From: Clostridiaceae bacterium
Lineage (GTDB): Bacteria; Cyanobacteriota; Vampirovibrionia; Gastranaerophilales; Gastranaerophilaceae
Assembly (NCBI GenBank): GCA_022641775.1
Contig: JALCDS010000006.1
Location: forward strand, 16,607 to 80,606
Direction: 5' to 3'
Length of the DNA: 64,000 nucleotides
Positions 27,034 through 35,516 of the stretch are shown one piece after another (the first letter of the stretch is position 1; the number at the start of each line of letters is the position of its first letter). The notes under the pieces are model-generated. The model saw nothing but the letters and a program-made list of their open reading frames with translations, ran no database searches and was not told where the DNA came from. Made by a program: the position numbers and the translations under genes.

Positions 27034-28287
27034 ATGGATTTTATTGATATTGCAAAAAACGCTAAAGAAGCAAGTTTAAAAATTGCTGATATGCCTTCAG
27101 AAATTAAAAACAGTGCATTGAATTTTATCGCTTGTACCCTTGAAAATAACAAAAGCCAAATTTTTGATGCTAATAAAAAAGATTTGAAAGAAGCTGAAAA
27201 TTTGGTCAATGAAGGTAAAATTTCAAAACAAACATTTAATCGTCTGAAACTTGATGATAACAAAATGCGAGATATGATTAAAGGTATTCGCGATGTCGCA
27301 ATTTTAGCTGATCCTGTTAATAAAATTCTTTTAAAAAGAGAGCTTGATAAGGATTTAGTTTTGACAAAAGTAACTTGTCCTATCGGGGTTTTAGGTATAA
27401 TCTTTGAATCCAGACCGGATGTCATCGCGCAAATTTCTTCACTTGCAATAAAATCCGGTAATGCGGTGATATTAAAAGGTGGGAAAGAAAGTATAAATAC
27501 TAATAAAACAATTTTAAATCTTATTAATATGGCGCTTTCAATGACCGATGGATTTCCTAAAAATGTTTTGCAACAGGTGTTTACCCATGAAGATATTGCC
27601 GAAATGTTAAAATGTGACAAATATATCAACTTAATTATCCCTCGAGGAGGGAATAAACTTGTCCAATACATAAAAGAAAACACAAAGATTCCGGTATTGG
27701 GACACGCATCAGGGATTTGTCATACATTCGTTGACAGTTCGGCGGATTTAGAAATGGCACAAAAAATTGTAGTTGATGCTAAAACTCAATATCCGAGTGC
27801 ATGTAATTCAATCGAGACTCTATTGATACATAAAGATTTTCAAAAAAAAGATGAATTACTTGCAAGTTTAGAACTTTCTGATATCAAATTGATTGATAAA
27901 CCTGAACGTTGGGATTTTGAATATGGTGACAAGATATTGGCATTTAAGTATGTAGAAAATCTTGATGAGGCAATTAAACATATAAATACATATGGCTCAG
28001 GTCACACAGATTGTATTATTACAAATGACATCAAGAATGCCGAAACTTTTATGAACAAAATTGATAGTGCCGGAGTATATTTTAATGCTTCTACCCGTTT
28101 TGCAGATGGCTTTAGATATGGATTCGGAGCTGAGGTGGGTATTTCTACCAACAAAACTCATGCACGCGGTCCTGTCGGTCTGGAAGGGCTTACAATTTAT
28201 AAATACAAATTAGTCGGTAAAGGTCAGATTGTAAAAGATTATGTAGATGGTGTAAAAACCTTTACTCATAAAGATTTAGTTTCCTAA
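27034..28287 (+). CDS. proA: Glutamate-5-semialdehyde dehydrogenase (gamma-glutamyl phosphate reductase)
   Basis: ProA reduces gamma-glutamyl phosphate with NADPH in proline synthesis. The 417-residue protein is of normal length. Signatures: CPIGVLGIIFESRPDV, SGNAVILKGGKES, the active-site Cys in YPSACNSIETLL, GSGHTDCIIT, VYFNASTRFADGFRYGFGAEVGIST, and HARGPVGLEGLT. An extended -10 (TGC then TATAAT at 27009-27014) lies upstream, and AAAGGAC is the ribosome site. proB is not adjacent. Its 3' end overlaps the leftward neighbour by 12 bases. Confidence 0.96.
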   Translation: MDFIDIAKNAKEASLKIADMPSEIKNSALNFIACTLENNKSQIFDANKKDLKEAENLVNEGKISKQTFNRLKLDDNKMRDMIKGIRDVAILADPVNKILLKRELDKDLVLTKVTCPIGVLGIIFESRPDVIAQISSLAIKSGNAVILKGGKESINTNKTILNLINMALSMTDGFPKNVLQQVFTHEDIAEMLKCDKYINLIIPRGGNKLVQYIKENTKIPVLGHASGICHTFVDSSADLEMAQKIVVDAKTQYPSACNSIETLLIHKDFQKKDELLASLELSDIKLIDKPERWDFEYGDKILAFKYVENLDEAIKHINTYGSGHTDCIITNDIKNAETFMNKIDSAGVYFNASTRFADGFRYGFGAEVGISTNKTHARGPVGLEGLTIYKYKLVGKGQIVKDYVDGVKTFTHKDLVS

Positions 28288-29499
28288 GCTTTTCCAATCT
28301 TTTGCAACTCTACCAAGAGCCTTTTTTGTCGGTGTTTTGCCGAGTAAAATTTCTTGTACTGCAGAATTTATAATTGTATTTACTTCTTTTTGATTTCTGT
28401 CGGGACGAAGGACGGGATTGATTTTATTCAACTGCTTTGCGCTGATTACACGGGCTTTTGCCATCAAATCATCCGGCTCGTATTTAGTATAAAAATCATC
28501 TTGTAGTGATTTATTGTTTGTTGCAATAACGTTTGTCAATTTTGCAAGTTCTAGCTGGTTTTGAGCGTTTGTCAAATACAGAGCGAATTTAAGAGCTGCA
28601 CTTTTGTGTTTTGCCCTTTGAGGAATAATAAAATTCATCAAAGAAAAATCATTTTGACCGAGTTTTCCGGTGATTTGCGGTGCAACATCAGTATTTTTGT
28701 AAGTGGATGGTGCATTTTCTTTAATCATATTTAAGAAATTTGCGCCGGCTTGGAAAAATACGATTTTTTCTGCCATATATTTTTCTAATGCTTCTCGTTG
28801 AGTTTGAGTTACTGTTTCTTTCGGAATCAAATCTTTTGCATACAGATTTTTGTAGAAATCAAAAACAGCAATGCTTTCCGGAGAATTTATTTTGTCAGAT
28901 GAATTTACGCCATATTTGTTCAGAATTTTTACCATAGTATCGTTTTCGGTAATATTCGGAAGTTGTGCATAAGCACCTGTTTTAGACTTTATTTGTGGTG
29001 AAATTGTGGCAATATCTTCATAAGTTTTTGGTAAACTTACACCGGCTTTTTTTACCAAAGATTTATTATAAATTGTAATAGCGCTTGTCGCGTACCAAGG
29101 CAAAGAGTATAATTTACCGTTATATTTTAAAGAATTTACGATTTCTTGATTATATTGGGCAATTTCAGGTGTGTTAATTTCATATAATGCGCCACGTTGA
29201 GCGAGCAAATTTGTAAAATCAGGGTTAAGGTTGATTAAATCAGGCGGATTATCTGATAGAATACTGGCTAAAGTACGTTTTTCTCCTTCAGAAAACGGAA
29301 CATCAATCCATTTTATTTTGATTGTCGGATTTTCTTTCTCAAAATTTGAAATAACTTTGTTCATATACGGTGCAAAGTCGCCCATCTGAAGTGTCCATAA
29401 GACAACATCGTTATTGTCTTTTTGCGGTGTTTTTAGCATAAAAAAGCTCAAAACAACGGTAATTAAAACGATTATTGAAATTAAAAATTTTTTATTCAT
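28276..29499 (-). CDS. ABC transporter substrate-binding protein (sugar type)
   Basis: The 407-residue protein has an N-terminal membrane/signal segment (about 5-24, LISIIVLITVVLSFFML) and a family-1 extracellular solute-binding fold: VVLWTLQMGDFAPYMNKVISNFEKENP, IKWIDVPFSEGE, LYSLPWYATSAITIYNKSLVKKAG, and SAALKFALYLTNAQNQLELAK. These bind mono- or oligosaccharides outside the cell. No permease or ATPase gene is nearby, so its transporter is encoded elsewhere. AAAAGGT lies ahead of the start. The divergent rarA begins 40 bases away. Confidence 0.85.
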   Translation of the reverse strand: MNKKFLISIIVLITVVLSFFMLKTPQKDNNDVVLWTLQMGDFAPYMNKVISNFEKENPTIKIKWIDVPFSEGEKRTLASILSDNPPDLINLNPDFTNLLAQRGALYEINTPEIAQYNQEIVNSLKYNGKLYSLPWYATSAITIYNKSLVKKAGVSLPKTYEDIATISPQIKSKTGAYAQLPNITENDTMVKILNKYGVNSSDKINSPESIAVFDFYKNLYAKDLIPKETVTQTQREALEKYMAEKIVFFQAGANFLNMIKENAPSTYKNTDVAPQITGKLGQNDFSLMNFIIPQRAKHKSAALKFALYLTNAQNQLELAKLTNVIATNNKSLQDDFYTKYEPDDLMAKARVISAKQLNKINPVLRPDRNQKEVNTIINSAVQEILLGKTPTKKALGRVAKDWKSLGN

Positions 29500-29539
29500 T
29501 ATTGACCTTTTACCCCTTTTTATATGATATTATATTATC

Positions 29540-30772
29540 ATGAATAATTTATTTACGGAATTGGAAAATCAAAATAAGCAAATACCGCTTGCCGAAATTT
29601 TAAGGCCTAAAACTCTGGAAGATTTTTTAGGTCAAAGTAACGTTATATCTGAACATAGCCCGTTATTAAATCTTTTAAAAACTAACAGATTATTTTCACT
29701 TATTTTTTGGGGTACTCCGGGGTGTGGCAAAACGACACTTGCAAGGCTGATTGCTTCCAAAACCAATGCGAATTTTATTGAAATTTCTGCTGTGACGTCA
29801 GGGGTAAAAGATATAAAAGAAGCGGTTGAAAATGCAAAAGAAAATTTGCGCGCGGGTGTAAAGACAATCCTATTTATTGATGAAATACACAGATATTCAA
29901 AAACTCAGCAAGATGCACTCTTGCCACATTTAGAAAATGGTACGTTATTTTTAATCGGTTCAACTACTGAAAACCCGTCATTTCAGGTTATACCTGCACT
30001 TTTGAGTAGGCTTCAAGTCATAAGGCTAAATTCTATTGATGATAATAGTATGAAAAGTATTATAAATAGAGGGTTTGCATACCTTGCGAAAAATAATCTT
30101 CCTATGGATTGCGAGAGTGGCGTTATTGATTTTATTATCAATTTGGCAAGAGGAGATGCTAGATATGCGTTGAATGTCGTTGAAAATGCTTATTTTGCGA
30201 GTGATTTGGTTGATAACAGACGTAATTTAACGGTAAATGTTATAGAACAAATTTGCCAAAAACGTAACACAAGATACTCAATTGATGAGCATTATGATTG
30301 TGCATCTGCATTTCAAAAAAGTTTGAGAGGAAGTGACCCTGACGCTGCAATTTATTATTTAGCCAAAATGATTGCAGCGGGAGAAGATCCGAGATTTATT
30401 GCAAGACGTTTAATAGTTTGTGCTTCAGAAGATGTCGGCAATGCTGATCCTATGGCTTTGAATGTGGCAGTCAATGCATATCGTGCAGTTGAACTTTTAG
30501 GACTGCCTGAAGGTAGAATTCCTTTAGCGCAAGCCGTTGTCTATGTTGCACGTGCAAAAAAATCCAATGAATCTATTTGTGCAATTGATGAGGCGCTTTC
30601 CGATATCCAATCTGGAAAAGATTATCCTCCTCCAATGAGTTTGAGAGATACACATTACAAAGATGCTTCAAAATACGGGTTTGGAGAAGGTTATATTTAT
30701 ACACATAGTGCTCCTGATATTGAACAACAATTTATGCCGGATGAGCTTGTCGGTAAAAAGTATACCAGATAA
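29540..30772 (+). CDS. rarA: Replication-associated recombination protein A (RarA/MgsA AAA ATPase)
   Basis: RarA is a clamp-loader-like ATPase acting at stalled replication forks. The 410-residue protein shows AEILRPKTLEDFLGQ, Walker A GTPGCGKTT, Walker B FIDEIHR, sensor motif GSTTENPSF, ALLSRLQV, arginine finger region, GDARYALN, and the C-terminal tetramer domain (SLRGSDPDAAIYYLAKMIAAGEDP, RRLIVCASEDVGNADP). No Shine-Dalgarno precedes the ATG; TATTAT lies six bases ahead, so the mRNA may be leaderless. Confidence 0.94.
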   Translation: MNNLFTELENQNKQIPLAEILRPKTLEDFLGQSNVISEHSPLLNLLKTNRLFSLIFWGTPGCGKTTLARLIASKTNANFIEISAVTSGVKDIKEAVENAKENLRAGVKTILFIDEIHRYSKTQQDALLPHLENGTLFLIGSTTENPSFQVIPALLSRLQVIRLNSIDDNSMKSIINRGFAYLAKNNLPMDCESGVIDFIINLARGDARYALNVVENAYFASDLVDNRRNLTVNVIEQICQKRNTRYSIDEHYDCASAFQKSLRGSDPDAAIYYLAKMIAAGEDPRFIARRLIVCASEDVGNADPMALNVAVNAYRAVELLGLPEGRIPLAQAVVYVARAKKSNESICAIDEALSDIQSGKDYPPPMSLRDTHYKDASKYGFGEGYIYTHSAPDIEQQFMPDELVGKKYTR

Positions 30773-30791
30773 GCGTTTTACCTTTGTCGGC

Positions 30792-30820
30792 TTTACAATA
30801 TCTAAAAAAAATGTTATTCT
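30792..30820 (+). promoter_or_regulatory. Promoter of the M49-like peptidase gene
   Basis: TTTACA (30792-30797) and TATTCT (30815-30820) are 17 bases apart, and TG at 30812-30813 makes the -10 extended. Confidence 0.5.
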
Positions 30821-30846
30821 CATTTTATAAGTAGGAGATGAGAATA

Positions 30847-32592
30847 ATGAAATATGAATTTAATTTATCTTTAGAAGAACTGGAAAAAAGAACAAATAAG
30901 GATTATTTGGCAACAAAAAAACTTTTAACCCCTGAATCAAGTGAATATTTAAACCTGAAAGACGGTGACAAAACCGCTTTGAAATATTTGGTAAAAGCCG
31001 GTGATATTTTGGAAAAAATTAACATGCAGCTTGATAATAAGGAAAATTTGCCGTTTAAAAAATTTATTGATGATGAGATTAAAAAAGGTAACAAGCAAGC
31101 TGAATTAACAAAAATATTGTTTGATGCCCAAAAAGGTATCTGTGCACTGGATAGAGAGTCAAACAAAATTGAACTTGTTAAAGGTGTAAAAGAATTACCG
31201 GGAAAAGGGTTGTATCCGACGGATTTATCCAAGGATGAATTTCATAATATTTTAATTAAAATGTTAAAATCAGGAAAAGTTGAAGAAGTCCGTAAAATTT
31301 TAAATCAACGTTCTGTAATTGAACGAGATGGCGATGAATTGAAAGCTACAGATTATATAGATTACTTTAAAGAAGATTTTGCAAAAATCGCAGAATTTTT
31401 GGATAAAGCAAGCGAAGTTTCTACAGATTCTGATTTCAATGAATATTTGAAGTTGCAAGCAAAAGCTTTCAGAGGTGCAGATCCTATGCTTGATGCTTAT
31501 GCCGATAAGAAGTGGGCAACATTAGAAGAAACTCCATTGGAATTTACTATAACTCGTGAAAATTACGCAGATGAAATGACTGAATCTGCTATTGAATGTC
31601 CTGAATTGAAAAAAATGTTGGACGAAAATAAAATTGAAGTAATTTCAAAAGACTTTTTGGGTGCACGTATCGGAATTGTAAACAAAGAAGGTACTGAATA
31701 TCTTTTCCAAATAAAAAAATATCTTCCTCTTTTGGCTTACAATATGCCATTTAAAGATGAATATGAGCAAAATATAAAGCCTGAAAATAAGATTATGGAT
31801 GAAGGTCCAAAATCGTCAAAACAAACTATGGTTGATGTTGATTTGGTACAGGTAAACGGCGATGTCGGTGAATATCGTGCGGGTATCACTTTGGCAGAAA
31901 ATCTCCCGAACGATGACAAACTGTCTTTGACAATAGGTGGTGGGCGCAGAAACGTTTATCATAGACAAATAAGGTTTATTTCTGATTATAAAAAACTTCA
32001 AAAACGTTTGAATACACTTTTAGATAAAGAACAGCACAAATATTATTTGAATGATGCTGACCACTGGTTCACAATAGGGCATGAAAATACTCACTCCCTT
32101 GGACCAAACAAAGGGACTGAAGCTTTGGGCAAATACAAGAGTATAATTGAAGAAAACAAGGCTGACATGGGTGCGTTGGCAATGCTCGACGTTTTGCAGA
32201 AAAATGGTATGTACACAAAAGAACAGGTTGAACAAATTGTTGTTACTTTTGCCGCTGACAATTTTCTTAAATCGAAACCGACTCTTTCCCAAGCCCATAG
32301 AGTTCGTTCAGTTATGCAAAACAAATATTTATTGGAACATGGTGCCGTTGAACTTACAAAAGATGGTAAAATTCACGTAAATATTGATAAAATGGTTCCG
32401 ACAGCAAAGAAAATGCTATCTGAAATTGTCAGGGTTCAAATTGACGGAGATTTTAAAAAAGGCGAAAAATACGTTCTAGACAACTTTGTATGGACAGATG
32501 AGATGGAAAAGCTTGCAATAAAAATGCGAGAAATTGATAAAAACCTCAACGGTAGGGTTGAAGCAAAACTTGCAGAAAAACTGTTGAAATAA
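30847..32592 (+). CDS. M49-like (dipeptidyl-peptidase III-type) zinc metallopeptidase
   Basis: From ATG 30847, nine bases after TAGGAG, the product has 581 residues. The zinc motif HENTH lies near residue 411 within GHENTHSLGP, and EENKADMGAL follows about 24 residues later, supplying the third ligand Glu. This pair matches the bacterial DPP III/M49-like group (HEISHGLGP ... EExKAD), which hydrolyses peptides in the cytoplasm; the classical motif is HExxGH, with one extra residue. No signal peptide. The first 200 residues are helical and unassigned. Activity is inferred. Confidence 0.7.
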   Translation: MKYEFNLSLEELEKRTNKDYLATKKLLTPESSEYLNLKDGDKTALKYLVKAGDILEKINMQLDNKENLPFKKFIDDEIKKGNKQAELTKILFDAQKGICALDRESNKIELVKGVKELPGKGLYPTDLSKDEFHNILIKMLKSGKVEEVRKILNQRSVIERDGDELKATDYIDYFKEDFAKIAEFLDKASEVSTDSDFNEYLKLQAKAFRGADPMLDAYADKKWATLEETPLEFTITRENYADEMTESAIECPELKKMLDENKIEVISKDFLGARIGIVNKEGTEYLFQIKKYLPLLAYNMPFKDEYEQNIKPENKIMDEGPKSSKQTMVDVDLVQVNGDVGEYRAGITLAENLPNDDKLSLTIGGGRRNVYHRQIRFISDYKKLQKRLNTLLDKEQHKYYLNDADHWFTIGHENTHSLGPNKGTEALGKYKSIIEENKADMGALAMLDVLQKNGMYTKEQVEQIVVTFAADNFLKSKPTLSQAHRVRSVMQNKYLLEHGAVELTKDGKIHVNIDKMVPTAKKMLSEIVRVQIDGDFKKGEKYVLDNFVWTDEMEKLAIKMREIDKNLNGRVEAKLAEKLLK

Positions 32593-32594
32593 AT

Positions 32595-32628
32595 AAAAAG
32601 GCGGAAAGTTTAAACTTTCCGCCTTTTT
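32595..32628. terminator. Bidirectional terminator between M49-like gene and dnaJ
   Basis: AAAAAGGCGGAAAGTTT is followed by its exact inverse AAACTTTCCGCCTTTTT, a perfect 34-base palindrome with A/T runs. It serves the rightward peptidase gene and the leftward dnaJ, whose stop begins at 32629. Confidence 0.92.
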
Positions 32629-33681
32629 CTATTTTTCTGTATCTCTTAATAATTTATATAATTCTATTTGTTTCCCTGTAAGTATTTTTGGAATAACTAT
32701 TTTTATTCTGATGTTCAAATTTCCATTTCCACTTTTTGTTGGTAATCCTAGTTTTTTTAATCTGAGCATTTGACCCGTAGAAGTCTTTGGCGGAATTTTG
32801 ACAGTAACATTACCTTGAAGAGTTTTAACGTCCTTCACGGTTCCTAGAACTGCCTCAGATGGAGTTATTTCTAAATCTTTTGTTAAATCGGCTCCGGAAA
32901 CTTCATATTCTGAATCTTTAATGTTTATAATTAAATATAAATCACCTTTTTGACCGTAGGCATCAGCTTTTCCTCCGCCTTTTACTCTGACTTTTTGACC
33001 TTCTTTAACATCTTTTGGCAATTTTACTTTGAAAGATTCTGTTGTATTTTTGTAACCGGTTCCTCCGCATGCACTGCAATAACCTCCATTCGGCGGACAT
33101 TGAGTACATTTTTCCATGCTGTTGATTTTTACTGTAACCGGTTTGCCGTCATATAAGTCTTTGATTGTAACGTTTAAAGTTTTTGTAATATCAAGATTTT
33201 CATCCGATTGAGGAGATCTTCTTTGTCTTGCTCTGGCGCCCTGAGTTGCACCTTGAGCTCCGGCAAAATCAAATCCACCAAAGTTCATACCTGAAGTTCT
33301 GCCTCTTTGTGTTTGTCCGGCCATCATATCTCCAAATAATGAACTAAAGAAATCTGAAAATCCGCCCATATCAGAACCGAATTCAAAAGACTGAAAATTT
33401 CCGTTCCCTCCGCCAAAATTGAATTGTTCAAATCCCGGAGGTGGGGTATATTCAGCGCCACCTTGCCAATTTGAACCAAGGCTGTCATATCTTTGTCTTT
33501 TTTGTTTGTCGCCTAAAACTTCATAAGCTTCATTTATATCTTTAAATTTGCTTTCAGCATCTTTAGTTTTATTTACGTCGGGGTGGTATTTGCGTGCAAG
33601 TTTACGGTATGCCGATTTTATTTCAGCTGCCGTTGCATCTCGTTTTACGCCTAATGTTTCATAATAATCTTTATATTGCAT
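32629..33681 (-). CDS. DnaJ-family chaperone with reduced zinc finger
   Basis: The 350-residue co-chaperone stimulates DnaK ATPase. It has a J domain (1-70) with H33-P34-D35, a Gly/Phe-rich region (about 75-130), and two C-terminal beta domains ([61 protein letters not shown]). Between them DnaJ normally has four CxxCxGxG repeats holding two zincs. Here only CTQC and CSACGGTG remain, enough for one zinc site. It is intermediate between DnaJ and CbpA. grpE and dnaK are not in the window. Confidence 0.88.
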   Translation of the reverse strand: MQYKDYYETLGVKRDATAAEIKSAYRKLARKYHPDVNKTKDAESKFKDINEAYEVLGDKQKRQRYDSLGSNWQGGAEYTPPPGFEQFNFGGGNGNFQSFEFGSDMGGFSDFFSSLFGDMMAGQTQRGRTSGMNFGGFDFAGAQGATQGARARQRRSPQSDENLDITKTLNVTIKDLYDGKPVTVKINSMEKCTQCPPNGGYCSACGGTGYKNTTESFKVKLPKDVKEGQKVRVKGGGKADAYGQKGDLYLIINIKDSEYEVSGADLTKDLEITPSEAVLGTVKDVKTLQGNVTVKIPPKTSTGQMLRLKKLGLPTKSGNGNLNIRIKIVIPKILTGKQIELYKLLRDTEK

Positions 33682-33807
33682 ATTTATCTCCTATTTACAA
33701 TGATAATATAAATTTTTCAAAATCAGTTAATAATTAATTATTTTTTAATACTATTTATTCATATATAAAGATGACAAAATTTTTGAAAAATAGGGTATAA
33801 TAAAGAC

Positions 33808-34494
33808 ATGAATATATTCCAAAGAATTGCCTATTTTTTTATGTCTCAGAAAGAGAAGAGTCTTTCTAAAAAGTTAAATAAGCATTTCGAAACAAGTGCA
33901 ACTAATTCTACATCTAAAACAGTAATATCTACGGCATATACAATGACATTAAACTCTGTGACACAAAAGAATATAGAACTTGTGAAAACAACGGTAACAG
34001 GAATGGTAAAGCAATTTAATTATCATCCCGGAAAGTTGCTTGATTTCATCATTGCAAAGGGTACCCCAGTTGTAAAAATTAAAGATGCGACAAAAAAATT
34101 GGCGAAAATAAAGTTGGAACCAGGGTTTATTGGTGAAATTACAGGGTTAGATGCTATTTATTTAGGATTTATTTCAGGATTAAATATGGGTTTGTCTACT
34201 GTTCCTTTGATTGCGATTGAGGATGATAAGCTCGATACAACATTTATTATTCACGAATTTTATAAATGGTTTTCTTACTATAAGGGTTTACCGGGATTTG
34301 ATAAAGCTTCGCAGGAGCTTTTTAGAGCAAGCTTAGCCGGTAAAATTAATATGAAATCACTAACGCTTAAACAAATGACAGGATTAAGAGAGGCAATAAA
34401 TAGAGATCAGGAGGCAACTGATTTCTCATTGCTTATTGTAAGGGAATTTGAAGCTGCAAAAAAAATCCAAGAAAACGGCGAAGCGAATGTTTAG
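33808..34494 (+). CDS. Orphan protein, 228 residues
   Basis: No family recognised. The sequence is mixed alpha/beta with a basic N-terminus (FFMSQKEKSLSKKLNKHF), a hydrophobic centre (IYLGFISGLNMGLSTVPLIAI), and a charged C-terminus. It has no signal peptide or clear catalytic motif. There is no ribosome site; TATAAT (33796-33801) is six bases before the ATG, with ATGACA upstream, so it is probably leaderless. A terminator closes it. Confidence 0.7.
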   Translation: MNIFQRIAYFFMSQKEKSLSKKLNKHFETSATNSTSKTVISTAYTMTLNSVTQKNIELVKTTVTGMVKQFNYHPGKLLDFIIAKGTPVVKIKDATKKLAKIKLEPGFIGEITGLDAIYLGFISGLNMGLSTVPLIAIEDDKLDTTFIIHEFYKWFSYYKGLPGFDKASQELFRASLAGKINMKSLTLKQMTGLREAINRDQEATDFSLLIVREFEAAKKIQENGEANV

Positions 34495-34501
34495 ATAATA
34501 A

Positions 34502-34529
34502 AAACACCTTTCTAACTGGAAAGGTGTTT
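34502..34529 (+). terminator. Terminator after the 33808 gene
   Basis: AAACACCTTTC, loop TAACTG, then GAAAGGTGTTT: an 11-base-pair hairpin eight bases after the stop, with a short T run. Confidence 0.75.
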
Positions 34530-34619
34530 ATCATGTAAAAAATACTTGGTATTTTGGAGTATATTGTTTTATTTTAGTTTATTTGGGGTATATATTGGGG
34601 TAAATGTATCAATTTTATT

Positions 34620-34901
34620 CTAACCGTAATATGTAAAAACATTATTAGGTGTATCTTTTACGTTCTTTTTTGAGTTAAATAGTATATTATAAGTCTTGAC
34701 AAACTTGTAACCCAATGCTGTCAATGGATTTGCCTGTACAGCATCAGAGTTGCTTGTTGCGTTAAAGTCTTTTTCAAACTTTACTTTTGCATTTGGGTTT
34801 TGTAGTGACATAATAGCCACATTTCTTGATATATCGTTATTTTTTTCTCCGAAAGATATCGGTTTTACTGTTGTTAATTTTATAGGATTTACTGTTATCA
34901 T
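34620..34901 (-). CDS. Small orphan protein with N-terminal ISFGEK motif
   Basis: The start at 34901 has an excellent AAGGAGG ribosome site six bases ahead; a longer frame to 34952 does not. The 93-residue product opens MITVNPIKLTTVKPISFGEKNN, sharing Ser-Phe-Gly with other orphans here, then is polar and Asn/Lys-rich (NPNAKVKFEKDFNATSNSDA) and ends NNVFTYYG. No signal peptide or membrane helix. Function unknown. Confidence 0.7.
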   Translation of the reverse strand: MITVNPIKLTTVKPISFGEKNNDISRNVAIMSLQNPNAKVKFEKDFNATSNSDAVQANPLTALGYKFVKTYNILFNSKKNVKDTPNNVFTYYG

Positions 34902-35163
34902 GTTTCCCTCCTTGAGGTTTTCTCTTGAATAAGTGTTTTTTAAACACTTCATCTAACATTTTTACTATAGACTATAAAGATTATTTTGTCAACCCCTATT
35001 GTGAAGATTTGTAAATAAGGCTAAAACAAAATGAATACAGGGCTTTTACATAAAGTGTACAAAATGCACTTATTGCGGCGTTACAGGAATTTTATTCTCT
35101 AAAAATTTTTATGACAAGCGTAATATTCATAATAAAAATAAATTATTAAGACTATAAAATTTA

Positions 35164-35277
35164 TTGTCCGGTAGGGTAATTGTAAAAGCATGGCATGTAA
35201 AGTTTAATATAATTAAATCTTTTTCATACTTCCAGCTATTCTTAATTCCAACGGGAGCGCAAGCTCCCTTTTTTTTT
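35164..35277 (+). ncRNA. Candidate rod-shaped small RNA with own terminator
   Basis: This stretch holds no credible gene but ends in a strong rightward terminator. Bases 35175-35249 fold into one long imperfect rod: GG/CC, AATT/AATT, AGC/GCT, TGG/CCA, ATG/CAT, AAAG/CTTT and an apical TTTAAT-ATA-ATTAAA hairpin, all nested with small internal loops. TATAAA at 35153-35158 could be the -10, with a weak -35. It lacks the domain IV motif of SRP RNA and I cannot match it to 6S RNA. The rest of the gap (34953-35163) shows nothing definite. Confidence 0.5.
35253..35277 (+). terminator. Strong intrinsic terminator of the small RNA candidate
   Basis: GGGAGC, GNRA-type loop GCAA, GCTCCC and nine T. No rightward gene lies within 750 bases upstream that lacks its own terminator. 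Confidence 0.88.
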
Positions 35278-35368
35278 GACTATAATATTTTGGCAAAAAA
35301 ATATCACTTTTTAAAAAGTGAAAAAACATATATTCCAAAATTAAGACCATATTATTTAAGTTTATAAA

Positions 35369-35439
35369 AGGCGACACCCAGATTCGAACTGGGGATAAAA
35401 GCTTTGCAGGCTTCTGCCTTACCACTTGGCCATGTCGCC
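35369..35439 (-). tRNA. tRNA-Cys (GCA)
   Basis: The minus strand reads GGCGACA, D arm, anticodon stem GAAGC/GCTTT with loop CTGCAAA (anticodon GCA), a short variable region, T arm CCCAG-TTCGAAT-CTGGG, and TGTCGCC. The discriminator is T, the expected identity base for tRNA-Cys. CCA is not encoded. A strong promoter is at 35453-35481. Confidence 0.96.
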
Positions 35440-35452
35440 ACAACGTTACTTT

Positions 35453-35481
35453 ATAATACGTTACACATACTTTAATGTCAA
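35453..35481 (-). promoter_or_regulatory. Promoter of tRNA-Cys
   Basis: On the minus strand a perfect TTGACA (35476-35481) and TATTAT (35453-35458) are 17 bases apart, about 14 bases before the mature tRNA. Confidence 0.82.
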
Positions 35482-35516
35482 GGTTATGATAGGCAAAAAA
35501 AAATTTTAGAGGTTTT

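Noticed and set aside
35164..35277. SRP (4.5S) RNA or 6S RNA
   Set aside because: The conserved SRP domain with GGAA-type loop and flanking motifs is missing, and the size and loops do not fit 6S.
35164..35367. Rightward 67-residue open frame
   Set aside because: It runs through the terminator hairpin and lacks a ribosome site; the sequence fits an RNA better.
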